The translations under genes were made by a program, and so were the position numbers. A model generated the notes under the pieces. It was not told where the DNA came from. It saw nothing but the letters and a program-made list of their open reading frames with translations, and ran no database searches. A stretch of 64,000 bases of DNA from Phaeotremella fagi. Lineage: Eukaryota > Basidiomycota > Tremellomycetes > Tremellales > Phaeotremellaceae. Location of the stretch: positions 620,001-684,000 of the forward strand of contig BCHU01000012.1 of assembly GCA_001599715.1 (NCBI GenBank), written 5' to 3'. Positions 43,391-56,716 of the stretch are shown here, piece by piece. Each line of letters opens with the position of its first letter. Positions within the stretch are counted from its first letter, which is position 1.

Positions 43391-45962
43391 TTACAACTCC
43401 CCCTCACTCCCCTCTTCCCAATCAACATCCTCCAAAGCCGCTTCCCCCTCTTCATAAAGTTTATCCAAACCCGTGAACCGTTCCAAGAAATCCGATTCGT
43501 TGAAAGCTTTCAACAACAGATCCCATCCTTGAGATTTATATCCATCGACGATCTGGTCGAAGATTCAAATCAGTTCCACCTCCCTGTCTCAATAGAGATA
43601 GATGCAACTTACAGTTTTACTACATCCTGTACATTTGTCATAAGCCGCTCCTTCTATTAACATCGTTCTCCATTGTCCCAGGATACCTCTTAATTGATGA
43701 GGGACAAGTCCTAATGGTGATCCCGGCTCTGGTTCTTTGGGGGTGACAGTTTGTTTACTACCCGTACCAGGTGCGAGTTCAGCTGGGGCGTTGATTCTAA
43801 TGAAAGTTTCCAATCAGTCATATCCAGGTTGACCAAAACCCAATCCTGTACATACCCTTTGGGATGTTGGATCAAAGAAACAAGGAGTTCAACAGCCGTC
43901 GCCGATGCTATAGGTGCAATACCAGGTCTAGTGACTGTACACATTTGATCCAAAGTTCTATCCGTAAGCGACTAATCAAAATCAGTCGTCATCCCATCCT
44001 AATAACCAAAAAACTTACATCAGCTGGTGCAACGATATCGTTACAATAGTAACAACCCAGTCGACCGGTGTTATCATCACCAGGCGATGCTCCATGTCTC
44101 ATGACTAGATAACTATCGAATCCCAACGCTGCGTTGATAACGATTTTATTTTTAGCGGAACAGATGACGGTAGGTAACCATCTTGATTCTCTTGAATCCA
44201 TTAATAGAAAGACGACATCATGCTCGTCAATAAGTTGTTCGAGTTTTTGAACTTCCTTCTGAGTTTGTTCGATTGATGTTGGGGGTATAGGATGACCTGG
44301 CATTGGGATCATGAATGAATGAGCTGAAGCGTTCTGCCGGTGGTTTTAGGTTTATGTCATATCTGAAAGTACACAGATGAATCAACTCACGACACCAGGA
44401 AAGATCTTCTTCAATTTATCAGCAGCACATTGAGCTTTTGGTTTCCCACCATCCAAACAATCTTCGAAATCGAATAACGGTTGTCTGACAGGATTCGAAT
44501 AAGAGACTTTTGCAGAATCGACAAACGTTATCGTCCTAATACCCCAACCCTATGATCAAGCGTCAACAAAATTGTCACAGGTAAGAAACATCTACTCACC
44601 ATTAAAGCTCTGGCCACATAACAACCCAAAGTTCCAGCACCCAACAACAAACATTTTGTCGAAGAAATCTTCTCAAGTTCTAGAGCGGGCATGATCCTCC
44701 ATCTCATAAGTTTAAGATTCAAATCGACAGCTTGATCAGCGAGTCTAAAAGATTGAATTAGTCACTCAGTATGGATGATCAAATTGGATATCAAACTCAC
44801 TTTGTTGGATCCATCATAGGTCCCAAATCAGCGATTCGACTAGCAAGTTTTCCATTCTTATTACGTTCCCACCCAACAGCTTGAGGTCGATCCTCTAAGC
44901 CTACACTTTCAGAAACAGAATCAGGTATACTGATATGACCGATTCTACTCGCTGAACCTGCTCGGAGACATGCAACATTGATGGATCTGATATCATGTTG
45001 TTTATGGAGATAATAGAGGATGTTTCGGAGTGGCCAACCTGGATTTTGGGGTAATGATGATGGATCGTGGAAGACTATTGTTCTCTGTGGGGGTTTTGAT
45101 CAGGTCAGAACTGAGTAATTTGGGGGAAACGATTTGACTTACTTCTGATTCTGGAGTTTCATGGAAAAAAGCAGTTGCCTCTGAAAGATTGGTAATACTC
45201 CTCTGACCTTTAACGCCCTTCAACAAAAACCCTTCAGTCTTGTTTGATAGACCGTTCTCAAGTGAACGAATCTCTTCAACATCCTATACAATCTCGTTCA
45301 GTACCGTCACGAATATCTGTGTAAGTAAATAGATCGACTCACAACATCATCCAAAACATTCCATCCAAGCTCATCAATCTCCCAACCAGGTTTAGCGACC
45401 AAAGCAGGGAAAGCGAACCAATAATGATAACTGTATTTCTTCAGATCTGCAAAAGTGACCAATAGAAAAGGGTTGAAGACAGGTGAAGAAGTTTTGAATG
45501 ATTCCAGGATCTATCCCAACATAAGTATTTCTGATTATGATTGGGGGGGTTGGGATTGAACTCACGGTATCAACGACTTGATTGAATAACTCCTTCTTCG
45601 GTTCAGTAGATTTAAATTCTTCTATAGTGTTGAAATTCTTGAAAACCCCTTTAAATGGTATACTATCTCGAGGTGGTCTAAATAACACACACACAACTCA
45701 ACCCATGAATCAGTGTAAATGAAGGCACGAACCTCTCAAAATCATCACCGAAACTACCACCTCCAACTCCAAGACTCCCATCTACCCCAACGTTTTCACC
45801 TGCGTTATCTCTGTCTGAGATTTCTCGACCTTCTTCGAGCCAACCTAGGATTGGTTGTTGGGTATCGTCGAGTTTGAGTTTATCGAGTTTGAGGGTCGTT
45901 ACGGCTGACCAGAAGGAGGGGGTAGGTTGGGATGACAGGGGTTGAAATTGGAGGGGTGGCAT
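43391..45962 (-). CDS. ATG7: Autophagy E1-like enzyme Atg7
   Basis: E1-like activating enzyme for Atg8 and Atg12 in autophagy, cytosolic. The N-terminal domain starts [20 protein letters not shown]. The adenylation domain shows the nucleotide motif [36 protein letters not shown] sequence, [16 protein letters not shown], and [15 protein letters not shown]. The catalytic Cys is in [21 protein letters not shown] zinc-site [10 protein letters not shown] precedes it. The C terminus after the last intron ([20 protein letters not shown]) includes the region that binds Atg3/Atg8 and ends in an acidic tail, stop TAA 43391-43393. About eight short introns. Length and order are normal for the family. 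Confidence 0.93.
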
Positions 45963-46219
45963 GGGGGGTTGGTGTCAGTGGGAAGGTTGGTGTTGGATGT
46001 AGAACTTAGTTGTGGTAGAAGTCTATGTATGAGAGTGGAATGAATGATTGAATAGTTGAACGGTGAGTGATGTTTAAAGTGCGCTTAACCTGCGTTTCAG
46101 GTTGAAACTACGGTGCATTATTGGTTTTCTTAAATGATCCATTCATCTAAGTACCTAAGTGCCAGTATGCTGCATTTGATAGTATAAGAAGTATATAATA
46201 CAAGGCCTAATCCCACACT

Positions 46220-47172
46220 CTACTCTTCCTCCTCAAGCTTCCTCAATTTCTCATCAATCTCTTGTATATAAGCATTCAATTCCTAGTCAAAAGAAAGTAA
46301 ACATGCCATTCCTTTGTCAAAGGTTAAAGACATACCTTATCATTAGGTTCAAACTGTAACCCATCGATAATAGCATCTCTAGCTTCCTCGAATCTGTTTA
46401 ATCCAACTAACGCTCGTGATTTTCTAATGTCATCAAGTGTCAGTTAAATGTAACGGAACCCCCGTCTATAACTGACCTGAAATGCCCCTTTGTCCAAGGT
46501 CTTTTGAGGGTGACGACAGCTTCTGCGTCTGCTAATGCGTTTGGCCTGTTTTGTTAGTATGTATGTTGTAATAGGTTAGACTTACCAAGCACCAGCTTGA
46601 GCGAACGCTGCTGATCTGTTACATAGTGCAATACAAGTTTCATCACGACCTAGAGCAGCTAATTCCCATGGTGGTCTTGAGAGAGCCATATCTGCAGATT
46701 TCGAATAATGTTGAATAGCAACTGGGTAGTTTTGAGATTTGAACGCGAGCTATGTAAGTGATGATGAGCAATTAAATCGAATAGTAAACAAAGATCAACT
46801 CACGTTACCAGCTTCCTTAGCACCTTTGATATGTTCAGCTCGTTGAGGAGGAGGAGCCATATTAGGTGGTGGAGGGATAGCCTCAGCCGGAGAAGATTTC
46901 AAGAACTGATGCATATAATTTAAACCGTTGAAATCGACGTTACAGAGTTCACAGAGAGAGACTTTATGTGTTGGACAGACTACTATGGGGTTTATCTGAG
47001 GTGGATTGGTGTTGGGGATATGTTGGGTTGCTATGGTGAAGGGGACGTTGGTGTGCGGTAGGGAATCTAGGAGTTCTTGGAGAGCTGGATTTATTTGCAT
47101 TGGTGGTTGTGGTTGAGGTGGGTGGGGGTGTGGGTGAGGGTGAGCATGTTGTGGAGGGGCTATTGCTGCCAT
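46220..47172 (-). CDS. SEC72: TPR protein, Sec72-like translocation subunit
   Basis: Tetratricopeptide protein resembling fungal Sec72, a subunit of the Sec62/Sec63 post-translational ER translocon on the cytosolic face. The N terminus is His/Pro-rich (MAAIAPPQHAHPHPHPHPPQ). The conserved block CPTHKVSLCELCNVDFNGLN is followed by FLKSSP. TPR helices run HIKGAKEAGNLAFKSQNYPV, AIQHYSKSADMAL, ETCIALCNRSAAFAQAGAWP, RPWTKGHFRKSRALVGLNRF. The C-terminal helix is acidic (IDEKLRKLEEEE). Several TPR co-chaperones look similar; the Cys-rich CPTHK...CELC segment favours Sec72. Confidence 0.7.
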
Positions 47173-47420
47173 TTTGAGTCGGGTTGAGATGGTGTTGGTG
47201 ATTGTGCTTCCAGAGTTGTGGTTGAATAGTCCTATACGTGTAACGTTGAATTTAACGGGATCAAATTCAATGACTTGGATTTAAGTATTTAATTAAACCC
47301 CCCATTTACCCAGATGTAAACAAACCAAGCCAGCACCCCGCCACTCCACAAAAGTCAACAACAACCAACAACCATCTACCATCTATCATATCCTATTGAT
47401 AATCATACCATTCATACACA

Positions 47421-48829
47421 ATGTCGTAAGTTATCCACCCCCCTCTATTCATTACAACTCACATACCCACCCCCAATTCCCAGGTCCAGTCCTTTCGCAG
47501 GTTCTCTAATCAACAAACGTAAAGGTGATCTCGTAGAAATCGCAGAATCCCTAGGAATCTCAGATCCAGAAGCCAACATGTTAAAATTGAGACAAAAGAT
47601 TCAAGCGTTCCTCGATGAGAACTACGATAAACTATCTATAGATCCTCAATACAAAGGTTTATTCTTTAGAAGAAAACCTACAAAGTATGTTTTTGTCATT
47701 TCATCGTTCCAAACTTAGAAGAAAGGAACTAACGTGATCGATAGTGAAACTGAATCTGTTTCACCTGCTTCTCCAGTTTCTGATATCAAGAATACCGTCG
47801 AGGATGTCGTCAAGGAAACCGTTAAGAAAAGTCGTAAATCGCTTAATAAAGTTTTGGAGAAGGTTCAAACTATCGACGCTGCTAGTATCCCATTACCAGA
47901 GAGTCCAATGTCAGTTCGATAGTTCGATATCAATGATCGATACAACTAACAACAATTTTAGGAGTAAAATACAAGAAGCTACTCAAGAAGTTGTCAACAA
48001 CTCTCTCGTACTTGTTCATCAGAACGTTCCTTCTTCTCGTCAACTTACTGTTCGAGCTAAGGAGTATTCGAAAGCTCTTATCAAATATACTGGTGAAGGT
48101 CAACAAAGGGTTGAACATGTTGTTGGTGTTTTGAGATCGGTTGGTTCTTTTACTCTTGCAGGAGTATGTCACAAACTAACATACCGTAGTATCTGTCCAA
48201 ACCTGAACATTTGGTGATTTCAGCTACAGCAGTTGAATTACTTTTCCTAATCGGAAACGTTGTTCAATCATATAACCACACCGTAAGTTGCGAATCCCCA
48301 TTAAAACCAAAGACTAATATACTTTATGATAAAGATTACTTTCCCACCACCACCGGGGGAGAAAGGAACGATAAACGCTCTCCTTCACACCACATTCTTC
48401 TGGTTCCCAACGGTATCGTTCACCCTTCGATCACCCGAATCTAAAGGTTTCTTCCCAACGTCAGACCTTTGGCCAGCATTATCATGGTGGTAAGTAGTCC
48501 CAATAATCGATCAATCGTAAACTAACAATGAAATTAGGTTCTTCACAACGATCCTCCCACCATTGGCATTATCAACCATTATCTCCTTAGCACCAAAAAC
48601 TGCTTCACCAGCCTCAAGAACCAGATCTCACGATCACGACAATCAAAAGATTAAAATCGATACTTTGACCTATACGTTGATTCGATTAGCGATTTTGATT
48701 TTCCCATTGACATCAGCCGCCCCTTCAAGTTTAGTCGAATCTCTATCTTTGAGCGGTGATGCCCAAGCTAGAGCTCTTGGTGCTGGTTTAATCGCTGCTT
48801 TGATTTTGGGAGAGAGGTTGAGTCATTAG
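47421..48829 (+). CDS. Membrane protein with SAP-like N terminus, function unknown
   Basis: Not recognised by name. ATG 47421 is followed two bases later by an intron donor (GTAAGT), then SSPFAGSLINKRKGDLVEIA, a SAP/LEM-like two-helix motif (GDLVEIAESLGI...NMLKLRQKIQAFLDE). A Lys/Ser-rich linker, a helix (STRQ-type QLTVRAKEYSKALIKYTGEG) and then hydrophobic segments follow: [16 protein letters not shown], a WPALSWWFFTTILPPLALST segment and LIRLAILIFPLTSAAPSSLV. The C terminus is GLIAALILGERLSH. The arrangement fits an integral protein of the ER or inner nuclear membrane with a nucleoplasmic or cytosolic head, which is an inference. Stop TAG 48827-48829. Confidence 0.7.
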
Positions 48830-49144
48830 GTTGCTACTGTATAGTGTACTTTGGAGGGCGGTACGAGAGTTGTTTGGAAGACGTGGTGGATGGTAGTTTG
48901 GCTTCACTTTGCTTTTATCTTGGTGAACACGAGAATTCTTTGATAATCAAGATATCAGATTAAATCAATTTTCGATTCGATGTTAACTAAATTCTGTCTT
49001 TTGTTACTTATTCTACTTTAATCTTAATCTAATTATATATCAAATATCGAATGTGAAACGAGTCATCGCAAGACGATGCATGTAACCTAAACCAAGATAC
49101 AACCACCAATCTAACCAACAACAAAACACAACCCAATCCTAATC
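48830..49144. other. Intergenic, convergent 3' ends
   Basis: 315 bp between convergent genes. AT-rich UTR sequence only; nothing else recognised. Confidence 0.4.
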
Positions 49145-52107
49145 CTAAGGTTCCCTCCCCCGTTCCAAAACCTCCAATAAAGACTCACAAGCCAATTTAA
49201 CATCCACACTCAAAGTGTTCTCACTCAAACCCCGTAACCTGGATTTCAACTGATAAGGATAAAGCAGATCAACAACGTTCTGTCGAGGTCTTTGGTGAGG
49301 TTTCGGATTTTCGATCAAATGTTTGAGAGTTCTCAGAGCTGGGATTTTTAATTCATCTTGTTTCGCGTTCTGTGGTTTATAATCGTTAGAGCTAGCACTG
49401 GAGGGGACGGGAGGTGGGGGTGGCTTACAATATTCTCTGAGAGAGTTTCGAGGAATTCTAGTCGACTTGATATTTGTTGTCGGAGTTTATCAGATCCTAG
49501 AGCTACGTTCGCCAAGACGTATAGTGCCTACCAAAGACGATAAGTTAGTGAGCAAATGCAATGTAGAAGTTTTGTTAGACCCACAGCTATTCTCAGTTTA
49601 AAATGTGATTTGACGTTACAGCATTCCTGTAACACTTGAAATAAATTGTTTTCATCCAGATTCTCGACATGTCGATTGATCTCTGTTGGTGTACCGTCTG
49701 CCAACAAGTTTTGAACGATTTCTAAAGCTTGAATACGAAGATTCAATTTTGCGGTCGATGAGAGGAAACTGTATCGTTATTCAGTTTATCTCATTTGTTT
49801 TATTCGAACAAGGAGATTGAGATTGACGTACCTGTTCAAAAGATCGTATGTGAATACACTCATAATGTTCACTTTCAATTTATCCGGTGAATGATATAAC
49901 ACATTCTTGATTGCCCACAACGCGTTCTCCGCCAACGGCTCATGATAGATTTTGGATAATTGAATCAAAACCGCCAAACCTCCAGAATCGATCAACGTCT
50001 AAAACAAATCGTCAGTCAAGTCTCTTCCTAAACACCAAATATACCTACCTGTTTCAACGGAGAGAAATCAGCAATCATATTACAGATAGTTCCCGTAGCT
50101 GCAATCTGAACCGTCCAAGATCGTTCAGAAATTTCATCTTCCTCGTCTCCTACTCCTAAATTTTGGTTTTCACTAGTCAAGTATTCTAAAGAATTTTGAC
50201 TTTCTTTCTTCATGACTGAGATTATTTCTTCGCCTATACCAGAGTCTACTAGACTTGTACGTAGGATTGCAACGGATCTTGAGAGGGCTCTTGATAATTG
50301 ACATGCGGCTGCTCTTACACCGTACGAAGGGTTTTGTAAGGCTTTCTTGATTATTGGTAAGAACGGTGGATCGTATTCACAGATTGTCATTCGAGTCGGT
50401 TCGTGTTGGAACGATAATGATGCTAGCGCTAGTATGGCAGACTAACATTTGTTCATACTTAATTCAGATCATTTGAAGAAAAGAATAGACTCACCTCTTT
50501 GAATCGAGATGCCAAGTCTGATCCAATTTCACCGTTTTCTTCCTCATTGTCCAATTTCAACAGATGTCCAACCAGAAGTTCGACGCAACCTTCATCTGCA
50601 GCACTCTTTTGAAGATGAGTATCGTCTGACACAAGCGCAGCTACAGTCGTTGTTAGCATCAGCAACAGATCGATGATTCAGACTACACTTACCAAGTATG
50701 AAGCACAATCGTACCCTCTCATCTGCTCCTTCCCCCTTTAACAATTTCACAACCATATCCAAAAGTTGCAAATTGACGACAGTCGATCTAACACGTTCCG
50801 ACAATCTACTTTTATCGGCTTTCATAATATTGGTCAAACTACGCAGAAAATTCAGTCATGAACGTAGACAAATATCCAACACACTTACCAACTGGCAGCA
50901 GCTATTCTGACCCCAGTTGGACCTTCAGACAGCATCCCCACAAGGAGTAAAATGAATTCAGGTCCACCAGGATCTCTCTCATCATTATAAACCTCTTCGT
51001 AATCATCTTCATCGTCAATGATAGTCTCAGACGTCCAAGATTTGATCAAACCAGCTAAATTCTGTTGACCTTTGACTAAAGCAGCTAAAAGGTCTAGAGC
51101 AGCTTCGAGGAGTTTTTGATTTGGTCGCATTCCGGTGGAATTGCTGAATCTTGAATATTTAGATGTGGAGAGTGCGATGGTTTTCATTAGATGATTCAAG
51201 ACGTAAGAGCTTTCCGAGTTGTCTGTAGATGAACCAGGTTCTTTGATATCCGGTATCCAAGATGATAAGGCTTCGCGATGACTTGGGAGAACGACCAGAC
51301 TAGCTAAAAGTTGATAGAGGGGTAAAAGGATTTGAGGATCTGGACGAAGTTGTAAAAGTGATAATAGGATTGATAGATTACCGGACTAAAGATGATTTCG
51401 TTTCTCAGCAAGGATCCCGAATTGAACAAAAGTCGCCTACCTCAAAAACCAAACTCAGAGCAGTTTTCGCTTCTTGCTGATAAACGTTAACCCTCTCAAC
51501 CTCCTTCCCCTTCCCATTAGAAGGACTATCGGTCATAACGACAGTCTCCATGCCAACCAATCCAGTTCCAACTACCCTCTTCTCAACCCCAACACCCCAC
51601 ATATGACCCCAAGCAACTTCAGCCGTTGAGACCAAGATATTTCTTAGAGCTCTCAACAACAATGGTAGAAGTTTGGATAAAGTGGTGGGATTCGATGGTT
51701 TGGTGGATATCAGATCTTTTATTAGTTCGACTAATTTTGATGGGGTTGAGGAGATTAATAGTGGTTTCAAGGTTAATGATCCAACTGAGGAGTAGGGTTA
51801 GGGTTATTCTGAATAGGTCCAGGTGCTACTTACCGTTAGCTAATGCACCGAAAATGACAGCTGTTTCTGTTAAAATTTCTACACTTGTCTTGTCATTTCC
51901 CGGTACTCTCAATAACGATAGTAATCTGTCTTATTAGATCGAGTTTATTGGCAAATGAATAAACTGGACCTACAGATCTAAAACTTGTTGATCTTGAACT
52001 ATCTCGACTTTCTTCCAAGTATTTCCTATGACTGAATTTTTCAAATCTTTCAAGGCTGTTAGAAGATCTTGTTGTGTTTGCGCCGTAGTTACTGGAGAGG
52101 AGGTCAT
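49145..52107 (-). CDS. GID5: Armadillo-repeat GID/CTLH subunit (Gid5/ARMC8)
   Basis: Armadillo-repeat scaffold of the GID/CTLH ubiquitin ligase, which degrades gluconeogenic enzymes in yeast; ARMC8/Vid28/Gid5 holds the substrate receptor. Start ATG 52105-52107 (MTSSPVTTAQTQQDLLTALK). Helical ARM units include YGVRAAACQLSRALSRSVAI, ATGTICNMIADFSPLKQ, and LAENALWAIKNVLYHSPDKL followed by VNIMSVFTYDLL. This last block aligns well with human ARMC8 (WALMN.AF....IKADI). The C-terminal stretch is NVVDLLYPYQLKSRLRGLSE and stop TAG 49145-49147. About ten short introns. The ARM fold is clear; the exact subunit name rests on the C-terminal blocks. Confidence 0.8.
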
Positions 52108-52407
52108 TTTGACCGGTGTTATGATATGGTATATGACAATTAGTTGTACAATAAGTTGCTAAGTTATAGCAGTAATCGTATATATAGTCAGGCGTCTCCT
52201 TCTCTCGTTGACGGTTAACCTAAACCGAAGTGCTTTAATTCATCCTCTCATTTATAATCTGCATATACTCAAGTGTAAAAAGAATATAATTAATGCCATA
52301 AAAAACAATGTAAAATGTCCACTATCCATACCCGGATACGAAGATGTTCTGTTTGATAATATATATATCTATGTATAATACTATAAAAAGAATAGAAGAA
52401 AGAAAGA

Positions 52408-55400
52408 CTAGAACTGGAAAAGTAGAACTAAAAGAGGATGTCAGTAGTGCACTGGTTGTCAACAGATGCCACTTACGCCAAGGATTCAATACGATAGGAT
52501 ATAAGAAATGACAACCTGCTTGAACCATGATAGGTAGAATACAAGTGAAATTGGAACTGGTCGTTGTCAGTATTTTCCTATCCATTTCTTTCTATGTTGA
52601 CGCTGACTCACATTCTATAACCTTCTGGTACAGCTGGCGAAGCCATGACGGCAACTGCAGCCATGATGACCCAAGATAGAATCCAAACGTCCCAGAAACG
52701 TTTCCACATTGCTGGCCATTCTTTGAAGAAATGTGATACCTCAACTTCTTTAACTGTCGATGACCATTGCATGTTATACCCAACCAAATGAGCAACCCTT
52801 CAAATCAAGTCAGCCCACGATATCGCTAAAAGTAGTAAGAAGCTGTACTCACAAAGCGTTAGACAAATGCCATGACATCCCACAGAAAAAGAAGAAGAAG
52901 AATAAGATCCATTTGAAATTCTGGACTAGAGCGTTACCCAATGAATTGGTGTTTAGTCTATATTGGAAAATCGCTGAGGAGACATTTGAAAGACCACAGA
53001 AAATGACGATACAAGTTAAGAACACTTGCCAAGATTCCAGATAGAAGAGATCCAATGAATCAGAGAATAAACCGACTAAAATCCAATTGAGGAGTGAGAG
53101 AGCCATAGCACAGGAGATGGCGTAGTAGGATGAGATGTAAGCCAAAACTGAGATTTTGGAATGTAGAGGAATGTTATCTGCCCAGACGAATGTGTGGAAT
53201 AATCTCGTGATTGGACCGTGTCTGAACCATTTACTGAATGGATTGAATAACAATTCCGAACATCCATAACCGTATTTCTGCCATCTGTTGAGTTCATCAT
53301 CACAAGTCAAAGATACACCTTCTTGGAAACCACCGTTTGAATAAGATGCCCAACGAAGAGACCAACCTTTCATCTGAAGTCTGAGTGATTGATCGAAATC
53401 TTCAGAAACATGAGTTTCAGACCATTGTTTAGTTAATCCATCATCTGGATCGACAAAGGCAGCATCCTGAATAGCTTTCCAACGAAGGAAAGCGTTGTGT
53501 CCGACGAAAGGTGCTACTTCTCCGTTAGCAGCACAGAAAGAAATAGCTGAATTGATACGAGTCGTGAATGATGTGATACCGTTTTCGAAATAATGACCGA
53601 CAACCTGCATGACAGCAGATTCATGTTGGATGATAGCTATATCAGGTGAATTGAACATTTCACTGGCGGCGTCGAGGAAACAATCTTCTGGTACACGGGT
53701 GTCGGAATCGATGATCAAGATGATTTCACCGATACGAATATTACCGGCGGCCCACGCTATACCATTAGTTTCTTCGACTGCTCTTTGAAGAGCTTCATCG
53801 TAGATTTCATTTTCGTCTTCACCTGTCCAAGTCCATTGAGCCATTGCGTCAAGATCATCAAGTGGTGGTAGAGGTCTGATTTCATCCATTATCTCTTCAA
53901 CACGTAACGAGATTCTGTTGGCGAAATTCATGTTGGAAGCTTTCTTGAAACGTCCCTTTCTGATGAATCCGTCTTTACCATGTTTAGGTCTTGCCGTCCA
54001 TCCGATATTGTTACGATCGTAATAGGCTTTACGAACTTCTGCTTCTTCAGCATCCCAAAGCTGCATACCGTCGTCACAGATGAAAATGTTGACGGAACCA
54101 CCTTGACGTTCGTATGTTGTAATTGCCTTTTTCAAAGATTCGACAGTTGGAATGATGACACCTTCCAATCCTTCTTTGTAGACTGGCATTTGGATAGTGA
54201 TGTGGGGTAGACGACCTTTCATTCTAGTAGGTGCTTTACCGGAATAATAAGAACTGTTTTCGTGACAGTGGGCGATTGGTCCAAAAGCTTGCCATAAATT
54301 ACCGATAATACAGATACAGAAGAACTGAAAAGGTTAGATTTTCTGCGTGAATTCGTTTACTCACAATACCAAGACAATAACCGAATGGTGAGGTTGCCAT
54401 GAGAGCGAAACGAGCGTAACTGCCATCGAGTAAAACTTCTTTGGTCAAATTACGAAGACCAGAACCGATGAATAAGAAACAGAGCATGATAGCCAAACCT
54501 GAAATGAGAGGTGCGAAAAGGACGACAGGACGTTTATCTCTTCGTTCCCATTCACCAGCTTTAGCACCAACAGCATCTTCTTCTTCTTCGTTAGCTTCGT
54601 CCTCAGCTTTCTCTCTTTCAGCATCTCGGTTCGACCATCCTTCCTTCTCATCTTCATCACCTTCAATGACTGCTAGATCTTTATGACGACCTGACCAAAC
54701 GTAACTTATCATTCTTTGTTCGAGCGCTTCAGCAGATGGAATCAGTGTTTCCACTTCATCGGCCCAGACTACTAGACAGGACTCTTGGCGACAGAATGCT
54801 GCGAATTGATGTTTACGAGCACCGGCCAGATGACTGAGTTCGTCGAGAATCTGGATACGTGTGTTGGTGTCCAACGAGATTTCGATAGCTTCAGGTGGAC
54901 TTTGATTGGTGGTCAGCTCAGTGCTAAAGAACCATCACTTACGTTCTTGCCATGATGGCTTGGACTACTTTACTGGTAATCTTCATTGCCACTTCAGGAT
55001 TAAGCGTTCCCACAGCTGAATCCCATTCTTGAATCTTGTACTGAAGATCTTTGAAACCTCGTTTACCCTTGACCGGCTGAGGGTAAGTACGTAGGTTACG
55101 TTTTTTGATTCTATCTCGATCAGTAAACGGTTCTAGAGCCCCCAAACATACCTGATGGAAACCAGTCCATCGAATTCAGCGTCCCTAAACCACCCTTGCC
55201 TTTCAGCAACCTGCCAGAGATGGGTGGTCATCATATCGAAACGATCCTTTTTAACAAACTCTTCATCTGAATCATCCCCACTTCCACTATCGCTACTTTC
55301 GAAACTTGCTCTCCCTTCCGAATCTGAATCTGAATCTGAACCAGATGAACCTGATCTCACAGAGGAGGTTTCTGATAATTCCCATGAAGCCCTTGAGACG

Positions 55401-55543
55401 TTTTCTCCGTATTCATCAAAATCTTCTAACGGATGTCCATTGAATGTTTCCCTTGCTAATCTTGGTACATGAGATGGATTCGTTCCACTGGAATTTGGGA
55501 TGTTTGGTAGAACAGCTTCTGAAAGCCTTCTGAGGAAACCCAT
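52408..55543 (-). CDS. Membrane glycosyltransferase family 2, copy A
   Basis: Processive-type GT2 transferase of a fungal cellulose-synthase/chitin-synthase-like group. Start ATG 55541-55543 (MGFLRRLSEAVLPNIPNSSG). The N-terminal half has an acidic Ser/Asp stretch and a conserved module (DTNTRIQILDELSHLAGARK, CLVVWADEVETLIPSAEALE), then two membrane segments near 54340-54520. The catalytic loop has HITIQMPVYKEG, ICDDGMQLW, LIIDSDTRVPEDCF, VAPFVGHNAFLRW, SETHVSEDF and NRWQKYGYGCSELLFNPFSK (the QxxRW-like site). Four or five membrane segments follow, ending NPWLLLFQF. The exon from about 54325 to 52850 is intron-free, unlike copy B. Substrate is unknown; a cell-wall or capsule-related polysaccharide is only a guess. 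Confidence 0.85.
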
Positions 55544-56716
55544 TTTTGGTTAATGGGGGCGGAAGAGTTGGGAGGAGAGTTGGGAGTTGGTTGTAGATGA
55601 TTGAAGAAGGAATGATATCAAATCGATGTTGTAGGAGAATATTGTTTGTACCAGACAAAAAGTGTGTTGTATCGACTACACAACAGTAAGCTATCAAAGC
55701 TACCCAGTAAAGTCGATGGAAACGGAGGTCGATTGAATTCAATATAATTGATTGATCAACGAATCGTAACTCATCGACATGGGCTTGTGTTGTACGATAT
55801 CAAGCAGAAAGGTAAAGATAAAAACTAAAAGAGAGTGAATGTAAAATCAAAGAGTGTGAATTGCAAGTCAACCGGAATCGGACTATGCTAGAGGAAGTAG
55901 GATGATTTAATGGATTGAAGGATTGAAAATAAACGAAATGATTAGTGAGACATCGAAAATGGTGTAAAATGATTTTTTATGACGTTACATTGATTTTTAC
56001 TTTCTAGACCATTGTTCGATCAACTTTATCGAAATGAGACAAAGATGGCGTTTCCCTTCATGCATTCTTTTGATACGTTTCTTGGATAGAATACTCTGAC
56101 TTTCCACTTGAACTGTGGTTAATTGAAATGCCACTATGGATAAGCCACTTTACGAAATCCTGGGATCGTCCGTGGCGATTTCCCTTAAAAATGAATATTA
56201 CCTATCTTATCTTTCCATTTCCGGTCAGTTTAATGGTCGATTGGATTAGACTTTAGATTTTCGGTTCAAAATATGATAAAATAACACTTATCTAATTCAA
56301 CGAGATCCTACAGCGGTTGCTTATGCTCGAAGACTTACAGGGCATGTGTCAGCCACCATTCAAATGTTCTTTTCATGGTGTAATCGAATCTTTCCAGCTC
56401 CTTCCTATCGAGATTCAACCCAAATGCAGTTTGCCGTATCGGCTATCTCATTCAGTTTAGTTTAGTTACCATTTTTTCTCAAGTTCGGTTTGTAGAGATA
56501 GATTCTTTCAAACGTTCACTCCTTTCAACCTTCTCGATAGCACTGTGGAGAGAAACAACAAAAACCTTAGTCGTTGATCGACACAGGTGTTATTCGCTGT
56601 TTGATACATGCGGTAGTTTAGTCACTCTTTTAACTTTTCCTATACTACATCTCTTTTCAACTGTCAAATCACAAAACCTACAACTCCCTTCACCTCGACT
56701 ATAGACAACGTCGAAG
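55544..56716. promoter_or_regulatory. Large divergent intergenic region of the GT2 pair
   Basis: 1173 bp between the two divergent GT2 starts, the longest gene-free stretch in the window. Mostly AT-rich and without a convincing ORF or RNA gene. No CACGTG was noticed. It probably holds the promoters and 5' UTRs of both genes. Confidence 0.5.
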
